A stretch of DNA of 64,000 nt from an uncultured bacterium (GTDB taxonomy: Bacteria; Bacillota; Clostridia; Oscillospirales; Ruminococcaceae). The translations under genes and the position numbers were made by a program. The notes below the pieces were generated by a model. The model was given only the letters and a program-made list of their open reading frames with translations. It ran no database searches and was not told where the DNA came from. The DNA lies in the NCBI GenBank assembly GCA_905214345.1, contig CAJMLV010000001.1, positions 1-64,000 of the forward strand, in the 5' to 3' direction. Every line of letters begins with the position of its first letter. The first letter of the stretch is position 1. Below, piece after piece: positions 1 to 7,854 of this stretch.

Positions 1-1061
1 CCGTAGCGGGCCATGATCTGCTCATGGCTGTGCAGATACCGGATGCCGTCCCGCCGGCTGGCGTACACGCAGTAATAGTGGGGGCCTTTCAGGTCCAGAT
101 TGCGCACCTGGTCAAAGCAGACCATGTCGGCCCAGATCTGGTAACAGTCCACACTGTTGGCAAAGTTGATCATGTCGGGGGTATAGCCGCCGGCGGGGCG
201 CATGTTCACCTCCAGAGCCACATAATCACCCTTTTTGCCCAGGCCTTCCTTGTCCTCATTCAGGCGGAAGAACTCGCAGTGGAAGAACCGGCTTTTGGCA
301 CCGAAAGCCTTGATGGTGGCAAAACCCACCTGGCGCAGTTCTTCCGGCACCCGCTTCTGGGTCCAGTAGGCCAGGTCGCCCTGGGTGTTCACAATGTCCA
401 TGATGGGGGTGGGGAAGTAGTTGCTGGTATAGAACAGCGGCACACAGTTGCTGTCCGCCACGCCGTCAAAGCTGACGATGGTGCCGTTGATGAACTCTTC
501 CATAATGTAGGGCACGCTGGGGCAGGAGGCATAGAAATCGACCAGGTCGCCTTCGTTCTCTAGTTTGTAGGTGGCTTCGGCACCGCAGCCGTTGTCCGGC
601 TTGACGATGACCGGGTATCCCACCTGGGCCACGAATTCCCGGCCGGCCTCCAGGGTGGAGACCATGTGATGCCGTGCCACCGGCACCCCGGCGGCGCGGT
701 AGCTGTCCTTCATCTTGCTCTTGTATTTGATGCGCTGGATAAAGTCGTTCTTGGCACCGGTGTTGATGTTGAAATCGGTGCGCAGGGCGGCGTCCAGTTC
801 CAGCCAGTATTCGTTGTTGCTTTCCAGCCAGTCAATCTTGCCGTACTGGTGGGTGAAATACCCCATAGCCCGCACCATCTGGTCGTAATCTTCCAGGCTG
901 TCCACCCGGTAATACTCGGTCAGGGTGGCTTTCAGCTCGTCGGGGATCATCTCATAAGGGGCATCCCCGATGCCCAGCACGTTCACGCCGTTTCGCTTGA
1001 GCCGGTCACAGAAATTCCAGTATGTCTTGGGAAAATGGGGCGAGATAAATACAAAATTCAT
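1..1061 (-). CDS. ATP-grasp domain protein, 3' end outside the window
   Basis: The minus-strand reading frame is open from an ATG at 1061 to the window edge (353 codons seen). A GAGGAGG ribosome site lies just upstream. After about 100 N-terminal residues the protein reads like an ATP-grasp ligase: a VIVKPDNGCGAEATY nucleotide-binding strand, a YIMEEFINGT hinge segment and, later, ALEVNMRPAGGY, which carries the Glu and Asn that usually bind Mg-ATP. These enzymes join a carboxylate to an amine or thiol through an acyl phosphate. The substrate cannot be told from the sequence. A DUF4250 gene lies directly upstream on the same strand. The family call is firm; the specific role is unknown. Confidence 0.85.
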   Translation of the reverse strand, partial: MNFVFISPHFPKTYWNFCDRLKRNGVNVLGIGDAPYEMIPDELKATLTEYYRVDSLEDYDQMVRAMGYFTHQYGKIDWLESNNEYWLELDAALRTDFNINTGAKNDFIQRIKYKSKMKDSYRAAGVPVARHHMVSTLEAGREFVAQVGYPVIVKPDNGCGAEATYKLENEGDLVDFYASCPSVPYIMEEFINGTIVSFDGVADSNCVPLFYTSNYFPTPIMDIVNTQGDLAYWTQKRVPEELRQVGFATIKAFGAKSRFFHCEFFRLNEDKEGLGKKGDYVALEVNMRPAGGYTPDMINFANSVDCYQIWADMVCFDQVRNLDLKGPHYYCVYASRRDGIRYLHSHEQIMARY

Positions 1062-1114
1062 TTTCAGCTTCCTCCTCAGCAGGGAACACACCGCCGCACA
1101 ACGGTGCCGCACAT

Positions 1115-1288
1115 TCACACAAATCGGTTGGCAGCGGGGTCGTATTCAAAGCCGATCTCGCTCAGCGTGGCGCACAGCTGGGTGCGGTCCACATTCTCTT
1201 CCGCGCAGAAATCCTCCAGACTGACGCCGCGGTCGCGCAGCTGGGTGTTCACATAACTGAACAGAATCATGGGGTCACGGGGCAGCAT
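1115..1288 (-). CDS. DUF4250 domain small protein (57 aa)
   Basis: A short frame starts at ATG 1288 with MLPRDPMILFSYVN and ends at TGA 1115. It is preceded by a GGGAGG ribosome site. The opening MLP-DPM-L-S-VNT-LRD pattern and the length of about 57 residues match the DUF4250 family of small clostridial proteins. No function is known for the family. It is acidic, with no membrane segment or signal peptide. It lies 53 bases upstream of the ATP-grasp gene on the same strand, so the two are probably co-transcribed. The family assignment is from memory of the pattern. Confidence 0.7.
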   Translation of the reverse strand: MLPRDPMILFSYVNTQLRDRGVSLEDFCAEENVDRTQLCATLSEIGFEYDPAANRFV

Positions 1289-1348
1289 GGGAAAAACCTC
1301 CCTTTCAGAATCTGCTTATGCGAAAATCACGCATATAGCAAAGAAAAA

Positions 1349-1371
1349 GCCGGCCACAAACCGTGACCGGC
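1349..1371. terminator. Bidirectional rho-independent terminator downstream of rpmB
   Basis: A 9-bp stem (GCCGGCCAC with GTGACCGGC, one G-T pair) encloses a 5-base loop. T runs follow on both strands (ATTTTTT on plus, TTTTTCTT on minus). It ends the rpmB transcript on the minus strand. Confidence 0.75.
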
Positions 1372-1388
1372 ATTTTTTCGATCCAACA

Positions 1389-1577
1389 TCAGACCGCGCG
1401 GGTGACCTTACCCGAGCGCAGGCAGCGGGTGCAGGCGTAGATATACTTCGGGGACCCATCCACGACAGCTTTTACGCGCTTCACGTTGGGGCTCCAGGTA
1501 CGATTGCTCCGACGGTGGGAGTGGGATACCTTGATGCCGAACGCAACACCCTTGCCACAGCATGCACATTTGGCCAT
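1389..1577 (-). CDS. rpmB: 50S ribosomal protein L28
   Basis: This is a 62-residue basic protein starting MAKCACCGKG. It has the L28 pattern: a CACC zinc-ribbon half near the N-terminus, then SHSHRRSNRTW, KRVKAV and the second pair CTRC. All four Cys of the zinc-binding form are present. L28 sits in the large ribosomal subunit. The ATG at 1577 is chosen because an AAAGGAGG site lies just upstream; an open extension further upstream has no such signal. In Bacillus this gene follows spoVM; here it stands apart, with its own promoter and terminator. Identification is secure. Confidence 0.97.
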   Translation of the reverse strand: MAKCACCGKGVAFGIKVSHSHRRSNRTWSPNVKRVKAVVDGSPKYIYACTRCLRSGKVTRAV

Positions 1578-1607
1578 AGCTTGCACCTCCTTTAACATAG
1601 CTGTATT

Positions 1608-1636
1608 ATCATAGCAAATCCTACGGCAAAATGCAA
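1608..1636 (-). promoter_or_regulatory. Sigma-A promoter of rpmB
   Basis: On the minus strand, TTGCAT (1636-1631) and TATGAT (1613-1608) are separated by 17 bases. The start site would fall near 1601, about 24 bases before the rpmB start codon. Confidence 0.7.
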
Positions 1637-1718
1637 GGGTTTTTTCAAAATATTGTAAAAATAATGCCGGGAAACTTGCCGGAGCCACAATCCTTGTACC
1701 GCAAAATCCGTTGCGCCC

Positions 1719-1747
1719 TTGTTTTAACAGGTCGGATACAGTATAAT
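1719..1747 (+). promoter_or_regulatory. Sigma-A promoter of the site-2 protease/scpAB operon
   Basis: TTGTTT (1719-1724) and a perfect TATAAT (1742-1747) are spaced by 17 bases. They lie about 40 bases upstream of the AAAGGAGAA ribosome site of the first gene. Confidence 0.65.
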
Positions 1748-1786
1748 ATCAAAGATAAGTCTGTGTTTTATAAAGGAGAAGTGTCC

Positions 1787-2446
1787 ATGGGCGGCCTGCT
1801 GGGCATCGATGTATTATACGATTACGCGGTCCGGGCGCTGGCCGTGCTCATTGTCATCCCTTTTCATGAAGCCGCCCATGCCCTGGTCAGCTGGTGGCTG
1901 GGGGACCCCACCGCCAAAAATGCGGGGCGCCTGTCGTTGAATCCGCTGCGCCACTTTGACCCGCTGGGCACCCTGTGCATGGTGCTGGGCGGGGTCGGCT
2001 GGGCCAAGCCGGTGGGCATCGATCCCCGGCGGTTCCGCAACCCCAAGATCGGCATGGCCGTTTCCGCTGCGGCGGGGCCGGTTTCCAACTTTCTGCTGGG
2101 ATTTGTTTCTACCATTATATATAAGGTGGTGTGGTACGCCAGTGCCGGGCAGGCCCCGGACCTGGTCATGGACTTTCTGTGGTATATGATTGCCATGAAC
2201 ATCAGCCTGGGGGTATTCAACCTCATTCCGGTGCCGCCCTTTGACGGCAGCCGCATCGCCCTGCTGTTCCTGCCCCGGCGCCTGTATTTCCGGGTGATGC
2301 AGTATGAGCATTATATCATGGTGGCGGTGCTGATCCTGGTGCTGATCGGTGCGCTGGACAGACCGCTGGGCTTTTTCGTCAACGCCGTGTACGGGGCGTT
2401 TTTCGGGGCGACTGAATTTGTGGAGGCCGCCTTTGGTTTGCTGTAA
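1787..2446 (+). CDS. Site-2 protease family (M50) membrane metalloprotease
   Basis: This 219-residue integral membrane protein has the M50 zinc signature HEAAH at residues 27-31 inside the first hydrophobic segment. The second motif NLIPVPPFDG (145-154) supplies the third metal ligand, Asp153. Several other hydrophobic helices are visible. Small M50 proteins of this type (YwhC/YdiL-like) cut substrates within the membrane; their natural targets are mostly unknown. The start at ATG 1787 has an AAAGGAGAA site; the open frame continues upstream but lies across the promoter. It leads the operon with scpA, only 17 bases away. It lacks the N-terminal domain of SpoIVFB or the PDZ domain of RseP. Confidence 0.9.
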   Translation: MGGLLGIDVLYDYAVRALAVLIVIPFHEAAHALVSWWLGDPTAKNAGRLSLNPLRHFDPLGTLCMVLGGVGWAKPVGIDPRRFRNPKIGMAVSAAAGPVSNFLLGFVSTIIYKVVWYASAGQAPDLVMDFLWYMIAMNISLGVFNLIPVPPFDGSRIALLFLPRRLYFRVMQYEHYIMVAVLILVLIGALDRPLGFFVNAVYGAFFGATEFVEAAFGLL

Positions 2447-2463
2447 GGGGAATACTGTATTTC

Positions 2464-3210
2464 ATGGAGACCTTGACCTTTCATATTGAAGATTTTGAAG
2501 GCCCGCTGGATCTGCTGCTGCACCTGGTGGGCAAGAATAAGATGAACCTCTATGACATCAACATCATGGAGCTCATCGAGCAATACACCGCCGCCATTGC
2601 CACCATGCAGCAGGACCGCATGGAGGTTTCCAGCGAGTTCATTGATATGGCGGCGCATCTGGTGCAGATGAAGAGCGCGCTGCTGCTGCCCCGCAGCCCG
2701 GAAGCCGAACGGATGAAGGCGGAACTGACCGGCCGCTTGATCGAGTACAGCGTCTGCAAACAGGTGGCGGCAGCGCTGGGCAGCCGTGCGCGGGACCTGT
2801 ACACCGCCGTGCGCGCACCCATGCCGCTGGAAGGCCCGGCGGAATATTCCCGCCGCCAGGACCCGGACAAGCTGGTGCAGGCCTGGTTCAATTTGATGGG
2901 CCGCAGCCTGCGCCGCAAGAAACCCCAGCAGGAGCGGTTCGAGCCGCTGGTTACCGCGCCGTTCGTATCGGTGGCCAGCCGTGTGGCCCATGTGCTGCGC
3001 GGGCTTCTGAAGGGAAGCCTGCATCGGATGGGCCAGCTGTTCAGCGGGGAAGAGAGCCGCAGCACCAACGTGGCGACCTTTCTGGCTTTGCTGGAACTGA
3101 TCCGTGCCGGACGCATCAAGGTGGATGATTCCGGCAGCCTGCAGATGGACCGCACCCGCCGCCCGCGGCAGAGAAAACAAACAGCAGGGGAGGCAACCAC
3201 CCATGAATGA
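2464..3210 (+). CDS. scpA: Segregation and condensation protein A
   Basis: The 248-residue protein opens with the ScpA hallmark FEGPLDLLLHLV (kleisin N-terminal domain, residues 12-23). It continues with the Y-I-IMELIEQY region and ends in a winged-helix-like segment rich in LALLELIR. ScpA is the kleisin that bridges SMC heads and binds ScpB, helping to compact and separate chromosomes. The reading frame overlaps scpB by 8 bases, so the two are translationally coupled, as expected for proteins that assemble together. smc is not in this window. Confidence 0.95.
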   Translation: METLTFHIEDFEGPLDLLLHLVGKNKMNLYDINIMELIEQYTAAIATMQQDRMEVSSEFIDMAAHLVQMKSALLLPRSPEAERMKAELTGRLIEYSVCKQVAAALGSRARDLYTAVRAPMPLEGPAEYSRRQDPDKLVQAWFNLMGRSLRRKKPQQERFEPLVTAPFVSVASRVAHVLRGLLKGSLHRMGQLFSGEESRSTNVATFLALLELIRAGRIKVDDSGSLQMDRTRRPRQRKQTAGEATTHE

Positions 3211-3778
3211 ACGTCAGAAAATCGGCGCATTGGAAGCCATGCTCTTCGCCAACGGGGAACCGGTGGAAGCCGCCCGCCTGGCCGAAGCCATGCGCATTGA
3301 GCCCGAACAGGCCCGGGAACTGCTGGGCAAGCTGCAGAACGAATATGACGAGCGGGAGAGCGGCGTGGTGCTGCTCCACTTTGACGGTGACCGCTGGCAG
3401 CTTTCCACACGCCCGTATTACGGCGAGATGGTCAAGCGTATTCTGGACACCCGCCGCAATGCACCGCTGTCTCCGGCCGCACTGGAAGTGCTGGCCGTCA
3501 TCGCTTACAACCAGCCGGTTTCCCGCAGCTTTATCGAGCAGGTGCGAGGGGTGGATTCCTCCTCCACCGTCACCAAATTGCTGGAACGCGGCCTGATTGA
3601 GGAGGCGGGACGCCTGGACCTGCCGGGCAAGCCGGTGGCATTCCGGGTGACCGATACCTTCCTGCGGGTGTTCGGTCTGGGCAGCCTGGCCGACCTGCCT
3701 CCGCTGCATGAGGATGATCCCCAGGCCCAGCCTGCTGAAAACGAACCCCAGCAGATGGAAATGGAGACCCTGGTATGA
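3203..3778 (+). CDS. scpB: Segregation and condensation protein B
   Basis: This 191-residue protein begins MNERQKIGALEAMLFANGEP, typical of ScpB. It contains the two winged-helix halves with LEVLAVIAYNQPVSR and IEQVRGVDSS as recognisable core motifs. It dimerises and docks on the ScpA kleisin to complete the SMC-ScpAB condensin. The ATG at 3203 lies inside the end of scpA and is preceded by GGGGAGG; a longer frame starting upstream is an overlap shadow. The C-terminal tail is Gln/Glu rich and poorly conserved. The next gene starts within its stop codon (ATGA). Confidence 0.95.
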   Translation: MNERQKIGALEAMLFANGEPVEAARLAEAMRIEPEQARELLGKLQNEYDERESGVVLLHFDGDRWQLSTRPYYGEMVKRILDTRRNAPLSPAALEVLAVIAYNQPVSRSFIEQVRGVDSSSTVTKLLERGLIEEAGRLDLPGKPVAFRVTDTFLRVFGLGSLADLPPLHEDDPQAQPAENEPQQMEMETLV

Positions 3779-4590
3779 CGGTGTTCTTGGGGGCGTTGGT
3801 GTTCCTGGGGCGCGCGTTGCTGGTTTTGCTTGTGGTGGTGCTGGCTCTTGCCGCGCTGCTGCTGGTGGTGCCGGTGGGCATCTCGGTCCGCTGGACCCCC
3901 GCTGTGGGAGCGGTGGTAAATGCCTGCCTTGGCCCGGTGCGGTATATGCTGTACCCCCGCCGCAAAAAGAAAGCGAAGAAAAAGCCGAAGCCCGCTCAGG
4001 AAAAACCGGAAACGGGGGAGAGCCCGCCGAAAGTACCGGAACCTGCCGCGCCGACTGCCACAGCCATGCAGGAAGAACCGGCAGCTTCTGCACCGGCGCA
4101 GGCCCCCGCACGGGAAACGGAAGCGGCGGTGCCGGACCCCGAACCGCCTCTGCCGCCATTGACGGACATACCGCAGGATGAACTGGAACCCGACGAGCGG
4201 GACGCCCTGCTGGGGGCAGCCAAGGTGTTCTTTCAGACGCTGGCGCCCCACCGGGCCCGGCTGCTGCGGGGCGTGGAGGTGCGGAGACTCACCGTGTTCT
4301 GGACGGTTACCGGCGATGATGCCGCCGACACCGCCGTGGCGTACGGGCGGCGGATGGCGCTGGCCAACAACCTGCTGGGCCTGGCCCGGCAGTACCTCTC
4401 CATCCGGGCCGATTCTTTGCGCATGGAACCGGATTTTACCGGACAGATGGCGGAAAAACGGATTTTTTCTTGCCAAATCCAGACCCGTCCGTATATAATA
4501 TTGTTGATCCTGTTCTACCTGATGCGTAGGAACGAACAGGGCAAGACCTCATTGAATTTGATACTCGATCAGCTGGGGACGCTGGCATAA
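3775..4590 (+). CDS. DUF2953 membrane-anchored protein
   Basis: The 271-residue protein starts with a long hydrophobic stretch (about residues 2-40). A very basic patch (RRKKKAKKKPK) and a Pro/Ala/Glu-rich low-complexity linker follow, about residues 65-125. The C-terminal part contains FFQTLAPHRARLLRGVEVRRLTVF and a final hydrophobic helix with IILLILFYLMRR. This order matches DUF2953 proteins, which in Clostridia sit between scpB and ytfJ/gerW as here. The function is unknown; the neighbours suggest a sporulation or envelope role. Its ATGA start overlaps scpB by 4 bases. The family call comes from arrangement and general pattern. Confidence 0.7.
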   Translation: MTVFLGALVFLGRALLVLLVVVLALAALLLVVPVGISVRWTPAVGAVVNACLGPVRYMLYPRRKKKAKKKPKPAQEKPETGESPPKVPEPAAPTATAMQEEPAASAPAQAPARETEAAVPDPEPPLPPLTDIPQDELEPDERDALLGAAKVFFQTLAPHRARLLRGVEVRRLTVFWTVTGDDAADTAVAYGRRMALANNLLGLARQYLSIRADSLRMEPDFTGQMAEKRIFSCQIQTRPYIILLILFYLMRRNEQGKTSLNLILDQLGTLA

Positions 4591-4624
4591 GCCGCGTCCG
4601 TGGATATACAGGAGGTAGTTTACT

Positions 4625-5059
4625 ATGGCAGAACACCCGCTTCAGGGCATGATGGGCGTTACGATGGACAAGGTGCGTGATATGGTGGATTCCTCCACCA
4701 TCATCGGCGACCCCATCAAGGTGGATGAAGAGACCACCATCATCCCGGTGTCCCGGGTCACCTTCGGTTTTGCGTCCGGCGGTTCGGACGTGGGCGCCAA
4801 CGCCAGCAAGCAGATGTTCGGCGGCGGTTCCGGCGCGGGTGTGTCCATCACGCCGGTGGCTTTCCTGGTCATCAATTCGTCCGGTGTACGCACCGTGCAG
4901 CTGATGGAACATGCCACCACCATCGACAACGCCATTGCCGCTTTGCCGGAACTGGTGGACAAGCTGGCTTCCATGCTGGGCAAAGGCAAACCCAGCAAAG
5001 AGACCGCCACCGAAGCCGCCAAGGAGGCTTTTGCTCAGGCGGACGCAACCCAGAACTGA
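4625..5059 (+). CDS. ytfJ: GerW family sporulation protein (YtfJ)
   Basis: This 144-residue soluble protein has the YtfJ/GerW pattern: an N-terminal helix with HPLQGMMGVTMDKVRDMVD, the central VDEETTIIPVSRVTFGF, a Gly/Ser-rich stretch with FGGGSGAGVSITPVAFLVI and a helical C-terminus. In Bacillus, GerW is made in the forespore and is needed for germination with some nutrients. The gene has a strong AGGAGGTAG site 34 bases after the DUF2953 gene. A hairpin with a T run follows it. It is one of several sporulation genes in the window. Confidence 0.88.
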   Translation: MAEHPLQGMMGVTMDKVRDMVDSSTIIGDPIKVDEETTIIPVSRVTFGFASGGSDVGANASKQMFGGGSGAGVSITPVAFLVINSSGVRTVQLMEHATTIDNAIAALPELVDKLASMLGKGKPSKETATEAAKEAFAQADATQN

Positions 5060-5113
5060 CCCGTGCCCGGCCCTTGCGCCGGGGGACTGCGGCAGGATAT
5101 ACCAAAACACACG

Positions 5114-5148
5114 GCGCAAGGCGGCTTCGGGCCACTTTGCGCTTTTTT
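5114..5148 (+). terminator. Rho-independent terminator or attenuator before the RluB-type gene
   Basis: GCGCAA (5114-5119) pairs with TTGCGC (5137-5142) around an inner GC-rich TTCG hairpin, followed by TTTTTT. It stands only 17 bases before the next start codon, so it may attenuate rather than fully stop read-through. Confidence 0.7.
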
Positions 5149-5165
5149 GAAAGGAATTTATCATT

Positions 5166-5921
5166 ATGGCAGAACAGCGTATTCAGAAAGTCCTCTCCGA
5201 CCAGGGCATCTGCTCCCGCCGCGCGGCGGAGCGCATGATCGACGAAGGCCGGGTCAAGGTCAACGGGCACCCCGTCACCCTGGGTGACAAGATGGACCCC
5301 GATTTCGACAAGGTCTCCATCGACGGCAAGACGGTGCGCATCGTGCGCAAACGCAAATACATCTATATCATGCTTCACAAACCCCGCGGCTACATCACCA
5401 CCGCCTCGGACGAGCTGGGCCGCAAGACGGTCATGGACCTGGTCAAGGGGGTGGGCCGCCGGGTGTATCCCATCGGCCGCCTGGACAAGGAAAGCGAAGG
5501 TCTTTTGCTCATGACCGACGACGGCGCTTTTGCCAACCTGCTGACCCATCCTTCCGGCGGGGTGGGCAAGCTGTACCGGGTGACCGTGCGCCCCCGCGCC
5601 ACCGAGGAACAGATCGTCAAGATGTCCAGCGGTGTGGTGCTGGACGATGGCGTCAAGACGGCCCCGGCGGTGATCCATGTGGTCACCGATGAGCCCAACC
5701 GTACCGTGCTGGAGATCACCCTGCATGAGGGCCGCAACCGCCAGATCCGCCGTATGTGCGAGAGCGTGGGCCTGGAGGTCATCCGCCTGAAGCGCAGCGC
5801 CGAAGGCCCGGTGAAACTGGGCATGCTGGCCCCCGGTGAATGGCGGGAACTGAAGCGTTCGGAGGTCACGGCCCTGCGCAACGCCGCCACCAAGTCCGGC
5901 GGAGGGCAAAAGAAAGACTGA
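5166..5921 (+). CDS. rluB: Pseudouridine synthase, RsuA/RluB family
   Basis: The 251-residue protein has an N-terminal S4 RNA-binding domain (QKVLSDQGICSRRAAERMI, about residues 6-24). The catalytic domain carries the GRLDKESEGLLLMTDDG motif, in which Asp is the nucleophile. Later motifs ITLHEGRNRQIRRM and VIRLKR are also typical. Enzymes of this branch convert one uridine of 23S rRNA (RluB, 2605 in E. coli) or of 16S rRNA (RsuA) to pseudouridine. The position after scpB/ytfJ is usual for the Gram-positive RluB form. The basic Lys-rich tail is common. The exact target site is an inference. Confidence 0.9.
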   Translation: MAEQRIQKVLSDQGICSRRAAERMIDEGRVKVNGHPVTLGDKMDPDFDKVSIDGKTVRIVRKRKYIYIMLHKPRGYITTASDELGRKTVMDLVKGVGRRVYPIGRLDKESEGLLLMTDDGAFANLLTHPSGGVGKLYRVTVRPRATEEQIVKMSSGVVLDDGVKTAPAVIHVVTDEPNRTVLEITLHEGRNRQIRRMCESVGLEVIRLKRSAEGPVKLGMLAPGEWRELKRSEVTALRNAATKSGGGQKKD

Positions 5922-5979
5922 ACCGGCCCCCAAATGCAAAAAAATACGAAAAAACTCGCGCAATTTGAACAAAATCCAC

Positions 5980-6008
5980 TTGTCCCACTGAAAATAAAGT
6001 AGTATAAT
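5980..6008 (+). promoter_or_regulatory. Sigma-A promoter of the carboxyl-transfer operon
   Basis: TTGTCC (5980-5985) and a perfect TATAAT (6003-6008) are separated by 17 bases. The surrounding sequence is AT-rich, unlike the rest of the window. The AGGAGG site of the first gene follows 40 bases downstream. Confidence 0.75.
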
Positions 6009-6062
6009 CATTGCATATGGCATTGTGCAAACCATACTGCTAGCAATACAGGAGGTCATTAA

Positions 6063-7385
6063 ATGGCTGCAAAGAAACCTGGCAAGGCGGAACTCCTTGC
6101 CGCATTTTTTGACGATGGGAATTATACCGCTCTGTTTGCCGACGGTCCGGTCAGCGCCGCATATGGTTGTGCGGGCGGCCAGAGCGTGTACGCGGTGGTG
6201 CAGGACGGGCGTCCCGTCGATGTGGAAGACATCGAAAAGAACATCCGCGTGCTGAACATGGCAGCGGAGACCGGTGCGCCGGTCGTCACTTTCTATGATT
6301 CCAAGGGCGCCTGCCTGGAAAGCGGCCTGGGCCTGTTGAACGCCAACTCCCGCCTGATGGCGCAGATCGCCCGGGTTTCCGGCGTTGTGCCCCAGTTGGC
6401 AGTGGTCACCGGCACCTGCGCCGGTTCTTCCGCCGTGCAGGCCGCCGCTGCGGACCTGTGCGTCATGAGCAAGGACGCCGAGCTCTTTCTCAATGCACCC
6501 TTCAACAGTGAGGACAAGGTCTCCATCGCCGGTACCGCTGAATTTGCGGCCCGCGCCGGTGTGGCCGCTGTCATTGCCGACGACGACCTGCAGGCTGCCT
6601 CCAAGGCTGCCTCCGTCGTGGCCCTGCTGCCCTCCAACAACCTGGCCGGCCCGGCGGTGTTTGATTTCGCCGCTCCCGCCAAGGCCCTGGACCTGAACAA
6701 GTATGAGCCTGCCGCCGCGGCCGCCGCTCTGGCTGACGAAGGCAGCCTGGTGGAACTGTACACCGGGTACGGCAAGGCTGTTTACACCGCGCTGGGCACC
6801 GTGGGCGGCACCGCCGTGGGCATTGTCGCCACCGCCAAGAGCGCCATCAACCACCACTGCACTGCCAAGGCGGCCCGCTTTGTCCGCCTGTGCGATGCCT
6901 ACAGCATCCCCGTGGTGACCGTGGTCAATACCGACGGTTTCGTCCGCAGCGAGGGCGACGACATGGCCGGCGGCATCCGTCAGGCTGCCCGTATGGCCGG
7001 TGTCTACGCCGAAGCCACCACCGTCAAGGTGGCCGTCCTGGCCGGTGAGGCCGTGGGCCCCGTCTACACCGTCTTTGCTGCTTCCGCAGACTGGCGCATC
7101 GCCGTGGAAGGCTGCACCGTCGCCCCGCTGGCACCGGAAGCTGCCGTCAGCGTTCTGTACAAGGACGAGATCTTTGCCGCCGATAACCTGCAGCAGGCCA
7201 CCAAGGCCAAGGCCGACGAATACAAGGCCAAGGTCTGCAGCGCGGCTGCCGCCGTTGCAGGCGGTTCTGCCGACGCCGCCGTGGCTCCCGCCGGTGTGCG
7301 CGGCGCCCTGGTCCAGGCTCTGGACATGATGGCCAGCAAGCGCGCTGTCCGTCTGGCCAAGAAGCACGGCAACATCACTCTGTAA
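6063..7385 (+). CDS. Carboxyl transferase domain protein (12S/MmdA-like)
   Basis: The 440-residue protein belongs to the crotonase-fold biotin-dependent carboxyl transferases. It contains APVVTFYDSKGA and VVPQLAVVTGTCAGSSAVQ in the N-terminal half, and GTVGGTAVGIVA and IPVVTVVNTDGF in the C-terminal half. Homologues such as the transcarboxylase 12S subunit are over 500 residues. This one lacks about 50 residues at the N-terminus and is compact overall, so its acyl-CoA specificity is uncertain. It is followed by a biotin carrier (40 bases) and an oxaloacetate-type transferase. Together they resemble the 12S-1.3S-5S set of methylmalonyl-CoA carboxytransferase. No biotin carboxylase or sodium-pump beta subunit is nearby. 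Confidence 0.85.
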   Translation: MAAKKPGKAELLAAFFDDGNYTALFADGPVSAAYGCAGGQSVYAVVQDGRPVDVEDIEKNIRVLNMAAETGAPVVTFYDSKGACLESGLGLLNANSRLMAQIARVSGVVPQLAVVTGTCAGSSAVQAAAADLCVMSKDAELFLNAPFNSEDKVSIAGTAEFAARAGVAAVIADDDLQAASKAASVVALLPSNNLAGPAVFDFAAPAKALDLNKYEPAAAAAALADEGSLVELYTGYGKAVYTALGTVGGTAVGIVATAKSAINHHCTAKAARFVRLCDAYSIPVVTVVNTDGFVRSEGDDMAGGIRQAARMAGVYAEATTVKVAVLAGEAVGPVYTVFAASADWRIAVEGCTVAPLAPEAAVSVLYKDEIFAADNLQQATKAKADEYKAKVCSAAAAVAGGSADAAVAPAGVRGALVQALDMMASKRAVRLAKKHGNITL

Positions 7386-7424
7386 CATCATTACCTGATT
7401 GATATTTTCAAGGAGGACTTTGTC

Positions 7425-7820
7425 ATGAAACATCTCACCGTTACCGTCAACGGCGTTGCTTATGATGTGACTGTTGAAGAAACCGCCGGCGGCCCCGTTG
7501 CCGCCAAGCCCGCCGCTCCGGCTGCTCCCGCTCCGGCCGCGGCCCCGGCTCCCGCTGCTGCTGCTCCCGCTCCGGCCGCGGCCCCGGCTCCCGCTGGCGC
7601 CGCCGGTGCCGTGACCGTCTCCGCTCCCATGCCCGGCAACATCCTGGATGTGCGCGTGCAGCCCGGCGCTTCCGTCAAGGCCGGCGACACCCTGATGATC
7701 CTGGAAGCCATGAAGATGGAAAACGAGATCTCGGCCCCGCAGGACGGCACCATCGCCAGCGTCAACGTGCGCAAGGGCGATACGGTCAGCTCCGGCGACG
7801 TGCTGTGCACCATGAACTGA
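7425..7820 (+). CDS. Biotin carboxyl carrier protein
   Basis: This 131-residue protein has a short N-terminal beta domain and an Ala/Pro-rich flexible linker (about residues 24-62). A biotinyl domain follows, with the EAMKMEN motif; Lys97 would carry biotin. The last residues, SSGDVLCTMN, close the barrel. This is the size and layout of the 1.3S subunit of transcarboxylase and of the gamma subunit of soluble decarboxylases. The linker is built from a tandem duplication at DNA level. It has an AAGGAGG site and lies between the two transferase genes it should serve, swinging carboxybiotin between them. Confidence 0.95.
   Translation: MKHLTVTVNGVAYDVTVEETAGGPVAAKPAAPAAPAPAAAPAPAAAAPAPAAAPAPAGAAGAVTVSAPMPGNILDVRVQPGASVKAGDTLMILEAMKMENEISAPQDGTIASVNVRKGDTVSSGDVLCTMN
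7521..7596 (+). repeat. Direct repeat in the biotin-carrier linker
   Basis: A 37-base segment (7521-7557) recurs exactly at 7560-7596, a period of 39 bases or 13 codons. It encodes the Ala/Pro-rich swinging arm. Exact DNA identity points to a recent tandem duplication or slippage. Confidence 0.85.
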
Positions 7821-7854
7821 GCCCCGCGGCAGTTTGAAAAAGAGGTGAATCAGA

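Noticed and set aside
24..1256. Plus-strand open frames at the window start
   Set aside because: They are mirror frames of the minus-strand ATP-grasp and DUF4250 genes, which have ribosome sites and family motifs.
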